A DNA stretch of 53,223 bases from Acidobacteriota bacterium (lineage in GTDB: Bacteria; Acidobacteriota; UBA6911; RPQK01; JAJDTT01), in contig JAJDTT010000047.1 of the NCBI GenBank assembly GCA_022827025.1, positions 1 through 53,223 on the forward strand. Reading direction: 5' to 3'. Below are positions 43,028-52,447 of the stretch, piece after piece. The position numbers and the translations under genes are program-made. Position 1 is the stretch's first letter. The number at the start of each line of letters is the position of its first letter. The notes under the pieces were generated by a model. The model was not told where the DNA came from, searched no databases, and saw only the letters and a program-made list of their open reading frames with translations.

Positions 43028-43957
43028 ATGAGAGTCCTCTATCTCACATCGCAGGGCGAGGATTACCTCCAGGACCAGATCCTGCTGGGACTGCGGGAGT
43101 CCCTGGGATCGCAGGTGCTGGACTATCCCCGAAAAAGCGTCCTGTACCAAGATTGCCCCGTTCCCGGCCGGGAACTCTACGGCCGGGGGTTCACCATCTG
43201 GAAGCTGCTGGAAGACCTGGAGTTGGACCGGGGGAATCTGAACCGGAGGATCGAAGCCGGCGAGTTCGAGACCCTGATCTTCGGCAACATCTGGCGCCAG
43301 CGCCGGGAGTTCCGGGAATTCCGCGCGAGGCGTACCCTGCGCCGCTGTTTCCGCCGGGTGGGGTTCCTGGACGGCGAGGACCACAAGCGGATCTACCTCC
43401 CCGCCCTGCCCTGGGGCCTCTACTTCAAGCGGGAGTTCAGAATCGCGCTGCCCTTTCCACGCTGCCGGAGGATCAACTTCTCCATCCCCGGGGTCAAGAT
43501 CCGGCGGCGGCCCTTGGAGAAGGATCAGCTCTTCGCCCGCCACGTGCAGTGCGAGGAGGCCTACAAGCTGGAGCCGATCCGCAGACATTGCCGGAAGTCG
43601 TACCTGTTCGAGAAGGAGGAGGACTACTACCGGGATCTGGCCCGTTCCCAATATGCGATCACCATGAAGAAGATGGGGTGGGAGTGCCAGCGCCACTATG
43701 AGATCGCCGCCAATCACACGGTTCCCTGCTTCTACCGGCTGGGCCGCAAACCCCGGCGTTGCGCCCCCCATGGCCTGGTCGACGGGGTGAACGTCCTGGC
43801 CTTCGATTCGGCGGGTGAACTGCAGGAGAAGATCGAGGAGGTCCGGCATTCCGGCCGGTACTCGGAGCTGCGGGAGGGGGCGTTCCAATGGGCGGTCCGG
43901 AACAGTTGCCGCCGCGTGGCCGAGGGGTTCCTGAAGGAATTGGAAAAGATACACTGA
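43028..43957 (+). CDS. Possible glycosyltransferase, CgeB-like
   Basis: The predicted protein has 309 residues from the ATG at 43028. The N-terminus MRVLYLTSQGEDYLQDQILL suggests a Rossmann-like strand and helix. The C-terminal part (QYAITMKKMGWECQRHYEIA, then ANHTVPCFYRLGRKPRRCAP) has the R-x-Y-E-x-x-A and VP pattern and the following NVLAFDSAGELQEKIEEVRH of CgeB-type glycosyltransferases. It is rich in Arg and Cys (CRR, CEEA, RRHCRKS), and the middle part is not recognisable. The next gene begins directly at its stop (TGA-GTG), so the two are probably co-translated. The enzyme class is tentative. Confidence 0.45.
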   Translation: MRVLYLTSQGEDYLQDQILLGLRESLGSQVLDYPRKSVLYQDCPVPGRELYGRGFTIWKLLEDLELDRGNLNRRIEAGEFETLIFGNIWRQRREFREFRARRTLRRCFRRVGFLDGEDHKRIYLPALPWGLYFKREFRIALPFPRCRRINFSIPGVKIRRRPLEKDQLFARHVQCEEAYKLEPIRRHCRKSYLFEKEEDYYRDLARSQYAITMKKMGWECQRHYEIAANHTVPCFYRLGRKPRRCAPHGLVDGVNVLAFDSAGELQEKIEEVRHSGRYSELREGAFQWAVRNSCRRVAEGFLKELEKIH

Positions 43958-45295
43958 GTGGGAGCGATGCGGCGTCACGGGACTTGTCCGGCAATGGCGA
44001 TCCTTCTTCTGCTGACCCTCTCGTGGGTCCTTCCCCAGTCCAGCTTCGATCAGGACCTGTTGGGCATGGCCGGAAAGGGACAGACGGCCATCGTCAAGGT
44101 GCTGATCGGGGCGGGCGCCGATCTGAACGCGCGCGACGAGCAGAGCCGAACGGCTCTGATGCTGGCGGCGGCCAAGGGGCACCGGGAGACGGTCCTGGCG
44201 CTGATCGACGCCGGGGCGGAGGTGGGCGCCACCGACTCCAAGGGGAAGACGGCCAAGGCGCTGGCCGAGGAGGCCGGGCATACGGTGATCGCCGAGCTGC
44301 TGGCAGCCGAAGGCGGCGGCGACAACCCCTGGAACGAGGCCAAGGAGGAGAGCCTGGTCCGGGCCACCAGCCTCTTCGACCTGGCCGAAATTCAGCGGGA
44401 GCAACGCAATTACGCCGAGGCGGAACCTCTTTACCAGAGGGCGCTGGCCATCTACGAGCGGGTTCTGGGACCGGAGCACCCGGACGTGGCCGCCAGCCTC
44501 AACAACCTGGCGCTGATCTATCGGGCCCAGGGGGACTATTCCAAGGCGGAGGGCCTCTACACCCGGGCCCTGGCCATCGTCGAGAAGGCGCTGGGACCGG
44601 AGCATCCCGACGTAGCCACGAGCCTCAACAACCTGGCGTTCCTGCACCGGCATCTGCACCGGTACTCCCGGGCCGAGGCCCTCTACACCCGGGCCATAGC
44701 GATCTACCGGAAGGCGTTGGGAGAGGAGAACCGTCAAGTCGCGGCGGGTTTGGAGAATCTGGCGGACCTGCACCGAATCCAGGGGAATCCGGATCGGGCC
44801 GAGCCCTTTTACCGGCAGGCCCTGGGCATCTACGAAAAGATCTTGGGACCGGAACATCTCCAGACGGCGCCCAGCCTGTTCTCCCTGGCCGAGCTTCATC
44901 GAGTGCAGGGCAAGTTCGTTCAGGCCGAGCCGTTGTACCGCAGGGCCATCGGCATTTACGAGAAGGTCCTGGGCCCGGAGCATCCCGACGTAGCCAGGAG
45001 TCTGGGCGGCCTGGCCGAGCTCTACCGGGCGCAGGGGAAGCTCGCGGAAGCCGAACCGCTCTTCAAGCAGTCGCTGGAGATCTCCCGGAAGGCTCTGGCC
45101 CCGGGGCATCCCCAGGTGGCGTGGAGTCTCGGCAACCTGGGTTTTCTCTATCGGGACCAGCAGAGGTTTGCGGAAGCCGAGCCGCTGCTTCGAGAGGCTC
45201 TGGAGATCGGGAAGCAGAGCCTGGGGCCGGGGCACGCTCTGGTGACGGCGATCCAGAAGGCCCATTCGGAGCTGTTGCTGCGACGTCGGAATTGA
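43958..45295 (+). CDS. Ankyrin-repeat and TPR (kinesin light chain-like) protein
   Basis: The predicted protein has 445 residues from a GTG; an ATG at 43967 is also possible. A hydrophobic N-terminus (AMAILLLLTLSWVLPQS) is followed by about three ankyrin-type repeats (KVLIGAGADLNARDEQSRTA, then LALIDAGAEVGATDSKGKTA, about 45-115). Seven tetratricopeptide-like units of 42 residues come next, for example RNYAEAEPLYQRALAIYERV and GPEHPDVAASLNNLALIYRA. The 42-residue unit is the kinesin light chain/TPR_12 type, common in bacterial scaffold proteins. It probably holds protein partners in the envelope, though none is obvious nearby. A tandem DNA repeat array starts four bases after its stop. Confidence 0.88.
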   Translation: MGAMRRHGTCPAMAILLLLTLSWVLPQSSFDQDLLGMAGKGQTAIVKVLIGAGADLNARDEQSRTALMLAAAKGHRETVLALIDAGAEVGATDSKGKTAKALAEEAGHTVIAELLAAEGGGDNPWNEAKEESLVRATSLFDLAEIQREQRNYAEAEPLYQRALAIYERVLGPEHPDVAASLNNLALIYRAQGDYSKAEGLYTRALAIVEKALGPEHPDVATSLNNLAFLHRHLHRYSRAEALYTRAIAIYRKALGEENRQVAAGLENLADLHRIQGNPDRAEPFYRQALGIYEKILGPEHLQTAPSLFSLAELHRVQGKFVQAEPLYRRAIGIYEKVLGPEHPDVARSLGGLAELYRAQGKLAEAEPLFKQSLEISRKALAPGHPQVAWSLGNLGFLYRDQQRFAEAEPLLREALEIGKQSLGPGHALVTAIQKAHSELLLRRRN

Positions 45296-45298
45296 GGA

Positions 45299-45565
45299 GC
45301 GTTTCCGCAGGCAATGCCGGTGGTTGTCCTGCCAACAAGAGGGTACCCACAAGGGGTACCCCTACGATGGCGCCGAGGTCGAGGCGGTGCGTTCCCGGTA
45401 AGCGATGCCGGCGGTATTCCTGCGAACAAGAGGGCGCCTACGAAGGGTACCCCCACGATGGTGCCGGGGTCGGGGCGGAGCGTTCCCGGTAGGCGATGCC
45501 GGCGGTATTCCTGCGAACAAGAGAGTATCCACAAGGGGAACGCCTACACAGGATCAGGGCGGCGC
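45299..45565 (+). repeat. Tandem array of three ~90-bp repeats
   Basis: Units start at 45299, 45389 and 45480 (periods 90 and 91). Each begins GCGTT(T/C)CC, continues through GATGCCGGCGGTATTCCTGC and GAACAAGAG and contains a GGGTACCC-like palindrome followed by CC(T/C)ACGATGG in the first two units. The core GAGGGTACCCACAAGGGGTA with CCCCTACGATG is a variant of the repeat at 23256-23306. The region between the ankyrin-TPR gene and the convergent serine hydrolase gene (45296-45594) is nearly filled by it, and no gene is present. Confidence 0.85.
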
Positions 45566-45594
45566 CAGGCCGTAGTCGTCGGCGCGTCTCGGCG

Positions 45595-46803
45595 CTATTC
45601 CACCAGGGAGGCGGCAACGGCGTTGGAGACGATTCCCAGCTCCCGGTCGCTGTAGGGCTTGTTGCTGAACAGGGTCATGAAGAGTCCGGTCTCGGGGTCG
45701 GCCCAGACCGAGCAGCCGGTCACCCCGTAGTGGCCGTAGGCTCGCGGCGAGACCAGGCTCCCCATGGATTGGAAGTCTCCGTTGTCCCGCAACTGCCAGC
45801 CCAGTCCCTTGGCGTAGGCGATCCGGTGGGCCGGGCTGAGACCCGGTAGCCGGGGGATGTAGTTGCTGGTCATCATCCGGACCGTGGCCGGGCTGAAGAT
45901 GCGCACGCCCCGGACCTCCCCGCCGTTCAGGAGCATCTGGAGAAACCGGGCGTAGTCCCGCACGGTGGAGAAGAGTCCGCCCCAGGGGTTGCCCAGGCGG
46001 TGGAAGTAATCGCTGTTCCAGTTGCTGGCAAATGCTGCCAGCTCGGGGGGCAGGACGCAGTCTGAGATCCGGCTGCGGTCTTCGTCGTTCCGCCCCAGGA
46101 AAGAGTCGGGCATCCCCAGGGGCCGGAAGAACTCCTTTTCCAGGAAGTCCCGGGTGGACATGCCGCTGGTTCGGCGGATCGCTTCGCTCAAGAGGAGGAA
46201 GCCGGCGTTGCAGTATTTGACTGCGGTGCCCGGCGCGAAATCGAAGGTGTTCCGTTTGTACATTTCGCGGAGGAACCGGTCCAAGGGTTGACGGGTGGCC
46301 CGGAATTCCTGGTTGCGGGGGATGGAGCCGAATCCGGAGGTGTGGGTCAACAGGTGGATGAGGCGGATTCCGTGCTGCTCTTCCGCCACTTCCGGAATGA
46401 TCTCGTGGAGGGGTTGGTCGAGTTCCAGGAGTCCCCGTTCGATCAGGAGGCAGGCGGCGCCGGCGACGATGGGCTTGGTGCAGGAGGCGATGAGGAAGAT
46501 GGTGTCGGGGCGGACCTCCGGAGCGTCGAGGGTGCCCATGCGGCCGAAGGCGCGGGGAGGGAGGATGCGGTTTCGCCGGCCGATAAAGATGGCGGCGCCG
46601 TATTCGGGGCGGGGGGACAGCATGCGTTGGACCAGGGCGTAGGCGCGGTCGAGGCTGGTGGGGTCGAGGTTGAGGGCTTGGGGATGGAAGTGGGGGTCCG
46701 GATTCGTCGCGGCCCGAAAGCGGCCGGGAGCAGAGCCCATAAAGAGTGTTCCGGATCCCATGTGGGTGAGGAAGAGGCGTCTGGTGGAAGGTTTTGGGGT
46801 CAT
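45595..46803 (-). CDS. Serine hydrolase, beta-lactamase (class C/EstB-like) family
   Basis: The predicted protein has 402 residues from the ATG at 46803, with a possible Tat-like N-terminus (STRRLFLTHMGSGTLFMGSA). The catalytic SxxK is S107-C-T-K110 (FLIASCTKPIVAGAACLLIE), the Tyr motif is Y197-C-N (GTAVKYCNAGFLLLSEAI), and the third motif appears as HYG in AYGHYGVTGCSVWADPE. This set is shared by class C beta-lactamases, DD-peptidases and EstB-type esterases. Such proteins are often secreted esterases or peptidoglycan-related enzymes; drug resistance cannot be inferred. Much longer open frames in the same region run through the repeats upstream of 46803 and are not used. Confidence 0.87.
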   Translation of the reverse strand: MTPKPSTRRLFLTHMGSGTLFMGSAPGRFRAATNPDPHFHPQALNLDPTSLDRAYALVQRMLSPRPEYGAAIFIGRRNRILPPRAFGRMGTLDAPEVRPDTIFLIASCTKPIVAGAACLLIERGLLELDQPLHEIIPEVAEEQHGIRLIHLLTHTSGFGSIPRNQEFRATRQPLDRFLREMYKRNTFDFAPGTAVKYCNAGFLLLSEAIRRTSGMSTRDFLEKEFFRPLGMPDSFLGRNDEDRSRISDCVLPPELAAFASNWNSDYFHRLGNPWGGLFSTVRDYARFLQMLLNGGEVRGVRIFSPATVRMMTSNYIPRLPGLSPAHRIAYAKGLGWQLRDNGDFQSMGSLVSPRAYGHYGVTGCSVWADPETGLFMTLFSNKPYSDRELGIVSNAVAASLVE

Positions 46804-46905
46804 GATGGCGTTGAGAGAAAGAGTAAATGGGAAAGAAGGAAGAGGGAAGAGGGAGGGGCGGGGGTTCTCGCTGATTTGGATGGTTTGGCGACAGGGATGT
46901 CGCCG

Positions 46906-47019
46906 CCACCCGCCGCTCCACGTCGCCACGCCCGGCGCCCGGCGCCCGGAAGGACGCCGATCCCGGTCGGCGACTAGAAAGTCGCCGCTCCATGTCGCCG
47001 CTCCATGTCGCCGCTCCCC
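46906..47019. repeat. Palindromic repeat cluster at the dnaE2 3' end
   Basis: Several units with the complementary form of GGAGCGGCG-CTTTC-CGCC lie here, for example GGCGACTAGAAAGTCGCCGC and repeated TCGCCGCTCCATG. The cluster ends three bases before the dnaE2 stop codon (47022). The same family forms the array at 14.7-15.0 kb and the unit at 50.12-50.19 kb. Confidence 0.7.
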
Positions 47020-47021
47020 GC

Positions 47022-50000
47022 CTATTGGAAGTCGCGGCTCTTGAGGCGGATTGAGGTTTTGTCCAGCTTGGGTCTCCAGATTTTGTCGACGACGAGGTGG
47101 GTGACTGTCTCCGCCACTTGGAGATTGCCGGTGACCCCCATGCAGGAGAGGGTCTTGGCCAGGACGGAATAGCGCTGGAAGGTCTGTTGCCAGATGACCA
47201 GGTTCACGAACCCCGTCTCGTCCTCCAGGGTCATGAAAGTGACGCCCCGTGCGGTCCCCGGGCGCTGGCGGCAGATGACCATGCCCGCGTAGCGGACGCG
47301 GCGGCCATCCGGCATCCGGTTGAGTTGGCGGGCGGTGGGCAGGCCCCAGGCGGCCAGCACGGGCCGCAGCGGTTTCAGGAGGTGGGCCCGGGAGCTGTGG
47401 CTGGTGACCCGATGGTCCCAGACGATGCTCTCCAGCCGGCTCAGAGGGGGGAACGGGGGGGACGGAGCGCGGCTGCTCAACGGCAGCCGGAGCGGTGGCC
47501 GGCCGGCGAGGCCCTGGATCTGCCAGAGGGCGCTCCGGCGGTCCAGGCCGAAGCACTCGAAGGCGCCGGCCTCGGCCAGGGTTTCCAGCTTGTCCTGGCG
47601 GAGCCCGCTCCTTCGGATGACGTCCGGGAGATCGCTGAAGGGGGACTGCCGGGCGGCCTCTTCCAACTTGTTCCAGTCCCCTTCCCCCAGCCCTTTGACG
47701 TAGCGCAGACCCATGCGGACTGCGAACTTGGAGATCCGCTCCGGAGCGGACGAAGCCGGGATCAGGCTGCAGTCCCAGCCACTTTCGAGAATGCTGACGG
47801 GATGAATCTCGACCCCATGGATCCGGGCGTCGTTGACGATGGTGGAGGGGGAGTAGAAGCCCATGGGTTGGGCGTTCAGCAGGGCGCAGGTGAATTCCGC
47901 CGGATAGTGGCACTTGAGATAGGAGGTGGCGTAGGCGATATGGGCAAAGCTGGCGGCATGGCTCTCGGGAAAGCCGTAGTCGCCGAATCCACGGATCTGC
48001 TGAAAGACGCGTTCGGCGAACTCCTCCCGGATGCCCTTCTTCACCATGCGGGACACCAGCCTTTCGTGGTGCCGCTCGATCCGTCCCGAACGCCGCCAGG
48101 CCGCCATGTCCCGCCGCAACTGGTCGGCCTCGCCCGGCGTGTAGTCGGCGGCCACCATGGCCAGTTGCATCACCTGCTCCTGGAACAGGGGGATCCCCAG
48201 GGTCTTCTTCAGGACGGGAATGAGGCAGGGGTGGGGATACTCGACCGCTTCCTCCCCTTTGCGCCGCCGCAGGTAGGGATGCACCATGCCTCCCGTGATG
48301 GGGCCGGGACGGACGATGCTGATCTCGATCACCAGGTCGTAGTAGTTGCGCGGCTTGAGGCGTCCCAGCATGGCCATCTGGGCCCGGCTCTCGATCTGGA
48401 ACACCCCCACCGTATCGGCGCGGCAGATCATATCGAAGGTGGCCGAGTCCTCCCTGGGGAGGGTGGCCAGGGAAAGGCTCAGGCGGCGGTGCCGGCGCAG
48501 AAGATCGAAGCCGAGGTGCAGGTGGGTGAGAGCGCCCAGTCCCAGCAGGTCCACCTTGAACAGGCCCGCCTGCTCCACGTCCTCCTTGTCCCACTGGATG
48601 ACGGTCCGGCCCTCCATGGAGGCGTTCTCGATGGGCACCAGGTCGTGGACGGGCCGGTGGCCCAGCAGGAAGCCTCCGGGATGGATGGAGAGATGGCGGG
48701 GGAAATCCTGGATCTCCCGCACCAGATCCACCAGGTGGCCCAGGGACGGGCTACGGGAGTCGAGTCCGGCCTGTCCCACCAGTTCCTCGCCCCAGCGCTC
48801 GTGGGACACCAGCTTGGCCAGACGGTCCAGGCTGGTGGCCGGGATCCCCAGCACCTTGCCCACTTCCCGGATGGCGGACCGGTAGCGGTAGCGGACCACG
48901 TTGGACACCATGGCGGCGCGGTCGCGCCCGTACTTCCGGTACACGTGCTGGATCACCTCTTCCCGGCGGTTGTGCTCGATGTCCAGGTCGATGTCGGGAG
49001 GCTCGGACCTCTCCCGGGACAGAAAACGCTCGAAGAGGAGGTCCACCTGGGTGGGGTCCACGTTGGTGATCCCCAGGGCGAAGCAGACGGTGGAGTTGGC
49101 GGCCGACCCCCGGCCCTGGCAGAGGATGCCGCGGCGGCGGCAGTACTCGACGATCTCGTGCATGGTCAGGAAATAGCCTTCGTACTCCAGCTCCCGGATC
49201 AGGTCCAGTTCCTTCTCCAACTGCGGGATCTGGCTCCGGAACTTCCCTCCCAGGCGGCGCTCGGCCCCTTCCAAGGTCCGCCGGCGCAGGTACTGGCTGG
49301 AGTTCAGGCCCTCCGGCAGACGCTCCAGCGGATAGCGGTAACGCAGCTCCTGGAGCGAGAAGGAGCAGCGGGCGGCCACTTGGCGGGTCCGCTCGACCGA
49401 CTCGGGATCATCGGCGAAGAGGCGGGCCAGGTCGCCCGGACTCTTCAGGGAGTGCTGGTCATTGGGCCGGATGAGGCGGCCGGCCGCGGGCAGGGTCACC
49501 CCTTCCCGGATGCAGGTCAGGACATCCTGCAGGCGTCGCCGTCCGGGACAGTGGTAGAGCACCTCCACGGCGGCCACCGTGGGCAGTCCGAACCGGTCCG
49601 CCAACTCCCGGAGCCGGACCTCCCGCAGAACCTCCTCCGCTTGGCGGTGTCTGGGAATCAGGACGTAGAGGCGATCCTGAAAAGCGGTCCGGAGCCGCTC
49701 CAGGACAGGCTCCGGTTCGGTCCGGGCGTGAGAGCCGGTTTCCGGCGGGGGGATCCCCCAGAGGGCGATCAGGCCGGGATTGTGCCGGCAGACCTCCCGC
49801 CAGCCCAGCCGGCACTCCCCCTTGGAGGAACGGAGGTGCCCGCCGGTCAGCAGGCGGCAGAGATTGCGGTAGCCCTCATGGTCCTGGACCAGCAACAGGA
49901 GCTCCGATCCGTCCCGGAGGACGATCTGGGAGCCCACGATCAGGTGGATGCCCAAGCGGCGGGCGCGGACATGGGCCCGGACGATGCCGTACACCCCGTT

Positions 50001-50117
50001 GCGGTCGGTGAGGGCCAGGGCGGGAATCCCCTGCTCCCGGCAGGCCTCCACCAATTCCTCGGGGTGGCTGGCCCCTTCCAGGAAGGAGTAGTTGCTCTTG
50101 CACCAGAGGGGGACGTA
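47022..50117 (-). CDS. dnaE2: Error-prone DNA polymerase III alpha subunit (DnaE2), start codon absent
   Basis: The predicted protein has about 1031 residues and is a C-family polymerase used in translesion synthesis and damage mutagenesis. The N-terminal PHP-like domain starts [20 protein letters not shown]; the usual HxH is WCK. Catalytic-core motifs are [40 protein letters not shown] with the two catalytic Asp, and [20 protein letters not shown] with the third. A helix-hairpin-helix region and an OB domain ([20 protein letters not shown]) follow. The frame is open from the TGA at 50193-50195, but the first in-frame ATG/GTG/TTG is at 50054, inside the conserved N-terminus. A palindromic repeat unit occupies the expected start region. 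The given 5' end is the first conserved codon. Confidence 0.88.
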   Translation of the reverse strand, partial: YVPLWCKSNYSFLEGASHPEELVEACREQGIPALALTDRNGVYGIVRAHVRARRLGIHLIVGSQIVLRDGSELLLLVQDHEGYRNLCRLLTGGHLRSSKGECRLGWREVCRHNPGLIALWGIPPPETGSHARTEPEPVLERLRTAFQDRLYVLIPRHRQAEEVLREVRLRELADRFGLPTVAAVEVLYHCPGRRRLQDVLTCIREGVTLPAAGRLIRPNDQHSLKSPGDLARLFADDPESVERTRQVAARCSFSLQELRYRYPLERLPEGLNSSQYLRRRTLEGAERRLGGKFRSQIPQLEKELDLIRELEYEGYFLTMHEIVEYCRRRGILCQGRGSAANSTVCFALGITNVDPTQVDLLFERFLSRERSEPPDIDLDIEHNRREEVIQHVYRKYGRDRAAMVSNVVRYRYRSAIREVGKVLGIPATSLDRLAKLVSHERWGEELVGQAGLDSRSPSLGHLVDLVREIQDFPRHLSIHPGGFLLGHRPVHDLVPIENASMEGRTVIQWDKEDVEQAGLFKVDLLGLGALTHLHLGFDLLRRHRRLSLSLATLPREDSATFDMICRADTVGVFQIESRAQMAMLGRLKPRNYYDLVIEISIVRPGPITGGMVHPYLRRRKGEEAVEYPHPCLIPVLKKTLGIPLFQEQVMQLAMVAADYTPGEADQLRRDMAAWRRSGRIERHHERLVSRMVKKGIREEFAERVFQQIRGFGDYGFPESHAASFAHIAYATSYLKCHYPAEFTCALLNAQPMGFYSPSTIVNDARIHGVEIHPVSILESGWDCSLIPASSAPERISKFAVRMGLRYVKGLGEGDWNKLEEAARQSPFSDLPDVIRRSGLRQDKLETLAEAGAFECFGLDRRSALWQIQGLAGRPPLRLPLSSRAPSPPFPPLSRLESIVWDHRVTSHSSRAHLLKPLRPVLAAWGLPTARQLNRMPDGRRVRYAGMVICRQRPGTARGVTFMTLEDETGFVNLVIWQQTFQRYSVLAKTLSCMGVTGNLQVAETVTHLVVDKIWRPKLDKTSIRLKSRDFQ

Positions 50118-50121
50118 GGGC

Positions 50122-50190
50122 TGGGGAGCGGCGGTTTCCAGCCGCCGGACTCCGGAATGACAATTTGGCGCCGAAGAACGGGCGATTGGA
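50122..50190. repeat. Palindromic repeat unit at the dnaE2 5' end
   Basis: GGAGCGGCGGTTTCCAGCCG followed by CCGGACTCCGGAATGACAAT is closely related to the unit at 14.83-14.88 kb (GGAGCGGCGTCTTTCCAGGC, then GCCGGTTCTCCAGAGTGACAATT). The hairpin GGCGG/CCGCC lies at 50130-50146. It sits at the 5' end of the dnaE2 reading frame, just upstream of the conserved N-terminal codons. Confidence 0.7.
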
Positions 50191-50206
50191 AATCACCTCC
50201 CGGCGG

Positions 50207-51190
50207 TCAGGCGAAGATATCCTGTTCGAGTTGCGCCGTCCCCGTTAACGGGCTCCGGATGGCGAACTCCGCGGCATCCTCGGCGGCCTCTTCCGCCTCC
50301 TGCTCGATCTCTTCCAGCACCGAAGCCTGGACCGCCATCTGACCCGTGAGAACGGTGCGGAACCGCGGGATGGGGTCCACCACCTGCCAGCGCTTCCTCT
50401 CCTCGCGCGATTCATAGAATCCGGCCGAGAGGGCGCTGTGGCGTTCCCAGCGCACCGTCCTGCACTCGATCAGCGTCGGCCCCCCGCCCTCGCGCGCCCG
50501 CTCCACCGCCCGTCTCGTGGTCTCGTAGACCTCGGCGATGTCGTTTCCGTCGATGGAAATTCCGGGCATGTCGAACCCTTGGGCCCGGGTCGCGATCTCG
50601 GGAACGCTCAACGATTTCTTCACCGGGACCGAAATCGCGTAGCCGTTGTTCTCGCAGACCAGCACCACCGGCACCTTCCAGAGGGCGACCATGTTCAAGG
50701 TCTCGTAGAAGGCGCCTTCACAGGAGGCCCCGTCGCCGAAGAGGCAGAGGGTCACCCGATTCGTCTTCTTCAACTGGTTGGCCAGGGCGACTCCGGAGGC
50801 GATGGGGATATGAGCCGCCACGATGGCATTGGTCCCCAGGAAGCCGATGTCGGGGTCGCAAAGGTGCATGGACCCCCCTTTGCCCTTGCAGCAACCGGTC
50901 TCCCGGCAGAGGATCTCCGCCATGGCGGCCTTGGGATCTCCGCCCCGGGCCAGGAAGGTGCCGTGTCCGCGGTAGGTGGCCAGCACCAGGTCCTCGGCGT
51001 TCAAGGCGGAAATGCAGCCCACGGAGACCGCCTCCTGGGCGATGCAGGGGTGGGTGGAACCGCTGACCAGTCCCCTGCCGGAGAGTTCCACCACCTTCTC
51101 CTCGAACTTCCGGATGTGGACCATCTGGCGATACCAGCCCAGCGCCTGTTCCGGGCTGACGGCCGCGGCGTGTTGAGCCTCGTCTGTCAT
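50207..51190 (-). CDS. TPP-dependent 2-oxoacid dehydrogenase E1 alpha subunit
   Basis: The predicted protein has 327 residues. It has the E1 alpha signature ALGWYRQMVHIRKFEEKVVE, the active-site segment YRGHGTFLARGGDPKAAMAE, GKGGSMHL, and the TPP motif GDGASCEGAFYETLNMVALW ending CENNGYAISVP. The GIS(I/V)DGNDI segment and TLIECRTVRWERHSA follow. It forms the heterotetrameric E1 with the beta subunit whose gene lies five bases upstream. Pyruvate, acetoin and branched-chain enzymes share these features, so the substrate is open. No E2 or E3 gene is in the window. Confidence 0.88.
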   Translation of the reverse strand: MTDEAQHAAAVSPEQALGWYRQMVHIRKFEEKVVELSGRGLVSGSTHPCIAQEAVSVGCISALNAEDLVLATYRGHGTFLARGGDPKAAMAEILCRETGCCKGKGGSMHLCDPDIGFLGTNAIVAAHIPIASGVALANQLKKTNRVTLCLFGDGASCEGAFYETLNMVALWKVPVVLVCENNGYAISVPVKKSLSVPEIATRAQGFDMPGISIDGNDIAEVYETTRRAVERAREGGGPTLIECRTVRWERHSALSAGFYESREERKRWQVVDPIPRFRTVLTGQMAVQASVLEEIEQEAEEAAEDAAEFAIRSPLTGTAQLEQDIFA

Positions 51191-51195
51191 GACTC

Positions 51196-52173
51196 CTATC
51201 CCTCCTCCATGAGATCCCTGATGGCCGCGGCCAACTTGTCGCGGTCCGGGAAGACCTCGTCCTGCAACGGTCCGGCGGGGATCGGCTGGTCCTTGCCGGC
51301 GACGCGGCGGATGGGGGCGACCAGGTAATCGAAGGCGCCCTCAAGAGCCACCTGTCCGATCTCGGCTCCGACGCCCGCGGTCCGGTAGGCCTCGTGGGTC
51401 ACCACCATGCGCCCGGTCTTCTTCACCGATTCGACGATGGTCTCGCCGTCCAGGGGGGCCAGGGTGCGGGGATCGATGATCTCCACGCTGATCCCCTCCT
51501 TCTCCAATTCGCCGGCGGCTTGAACCGCCTCCTGAACCATCATGGCGATGGCGACCACGGTGACGTCCGAACCCTCGCGAACGATCCGGGCGCTGCCGAA
51601 GGGCAGGCGGTATTCCTCCCCGGGCACCTCTCCCTTGGTGGCGTAGAGCCGGACATGTTCGATGAAAATGACCGGGTTGTCCTGGCGAACGGCGGTCTTC
51701 AACAGCCCCTTGGCGTCGTAGGGGGTCGACGGCATGGCGATCAGCAGTCCCGGAGTGTGCATGAACCACGACTCGAGGCTCTGGGAATGCTGGGCGCCCA
51801 GTCCCAGCTTGCTGGCGCTGGGCATCCGCAGCACCAGGGGGACCTTGACCTTGCCCCCGAAGAAATACCGCATCTTGGAGGCCTGATTCGCCACCGCGTC
51901 CAGGATCAGCGGCGAGAAGTCCATGAACTCGATCTCCACGATGGCCCGCATGCCGGCCACGGCGAGACCGATTCCGAAGCCCGCGGTGGCCGCCTCCGAA
52001 AGCGGCCCGTCCCGGACCCGGTCCTCGCCGAACTCCTCGCAGAGGCCCCGGTAGACCCCGAAGGTCCCGCCGTAGACGCCGATGTCCTGGCCCAGCAGGA
52101 CGATGTCCGGATCGCGGCGCATCTCTTCCCGAATCGCTTCGTTGATGGCCTGTGAGTAGGTGATCTCCCTCAT
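51196..52173 (-). CDS. TPP-dependent 2-oxoacid dehydrogenase E1 beta subunit
   Basis: The predicted protein has 325 residues, the usual length. Family landmarks are REITYSQAINEAIREEMRRD, VLLGQDIGVYGGTFGVYRGL, RVRDGPLSEAATAGFGIGLA, IVEIEFMDFSPLILDAVANQ, HSQSLESWFMHTPGLLIAMP and the C-terminal LEGAFDYLVAPIRRVAGKD. It pairs with the E1 alpha subunit downstream. The upstream neighbours are a small Fe-S protein (49 bases away) and a SucD-like gene, an unusual operon for this enzyme. Confidence 0.9.
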   Translation of the reverse strand: MREITYSQAINEAIREEMRRDPDIVLLGQDIGVYGGTFGVYRGLCEEFGEDRVRDGPLSEAATAGFGIGLAVAGMRAIVEIEFMDFSPLILDAVANQASKMRYFFGGKVKVPLVLRMPSASKLGLGAQHSQSLESWFMHTPGLLIAMPSTPYDAKGLLKTAVRQDNPVIFIEHVRLYATKGEVPGEEYRLPFGSARIVREGSDVTVVAIAMMVQEAVQAAGELEKEGISVEIIDPRTLAPLDGETIVESVKKTGRMVVTHEAYRTAGVGAEIGQVALEGAFDYLVAPIRRVAGKDQPIPAGPLQDEVFPDRDKLAAAIRDLMEEG

Positions 52174-52222
52174 GCTCGTTCCTCTGCCCCGCCTCGTCGC
52201 AGGGGGAAAGCCCTTAACCCGT

Positions 52223-52447
52223 CTATCGTCCGGCCTTCTCGTAGAGCTTCACGATCTCCAGCCGGTCGCCTGCGACCTCCAGGCAGCGGCCGCAAAGCGT
52301 GCACTCGTCCTCCTGTTCGCGATTGACGGCGACTCCACGCTCTGCCGCCTCGAAGATGTTCACGGCGCAGGCGGCCACCAGCTTGCGAGATTCCCCGGTT
52401 TCGAGAAAGCCCGGGTCCCGGACCGAGACCTCAATGAACATGCCCAT
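52223..52447 (-). CDS. Small ferredoxin-like Fe-S protein, one predicted cluster
   Basis: The predicted protein has 74 residues; the second ATG at 52441 is also possible. Cysteines occur in LVAACAVNIFEAAE and as CxxCxxC in DECTLCGRCLEVAGDRLEIV. One Cys followed by VNIF plus a CxxCxxC reproduces one of the two cluster sites of a bacterial-type ferredoxin, so a single [4Fe-4S] centre is likely. The first 25 residues (MFIEVSVRDPGFLETGESRK) lack a ferredoxin first motif. It overlaps the SucD-like gene by 17 bases, so it probably belongs to the operon with the E1 genes and may serve as their electron acceptor. Confidence 0.7.
   Translation of the reverse strand: MGMFIEVSVRDPGFLETGESRKLVAACAVNIFEAAERGVAVNREQEDECTLCGRCLEVAGDRLEIVKLYEKAGR

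Noticed and set aside
42935-45352. An 805-codon minus-strand open frame opposite the glycosyltransferase-like and TPR genes
   Set aside because: It only mirrors the regular TPR repeats of the plus strand and has no family features of its own.
45299-45565. CRISPR array
   Set aside because: The whole 90-bp unit is conserved in tandem, with no alternation of constant repeats and unique spacers.
46804-48594. Upstream extension of the serine hydrolase frame through 48594
   Set aside because: It translates repeats and the antisense of dnaE2. The hydrolase signal sequence starts at 46803.
47097-50342. A 1,081-codon open frame on the plus strand opposite dnaE2
   Set aside because: Its product has low-complexity Gly/Ala/Gln/Asp-rich sequence without any domain. 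It is the antisense shadow of a GC-rich gene with conserved polymerase motifs on the minus strand.
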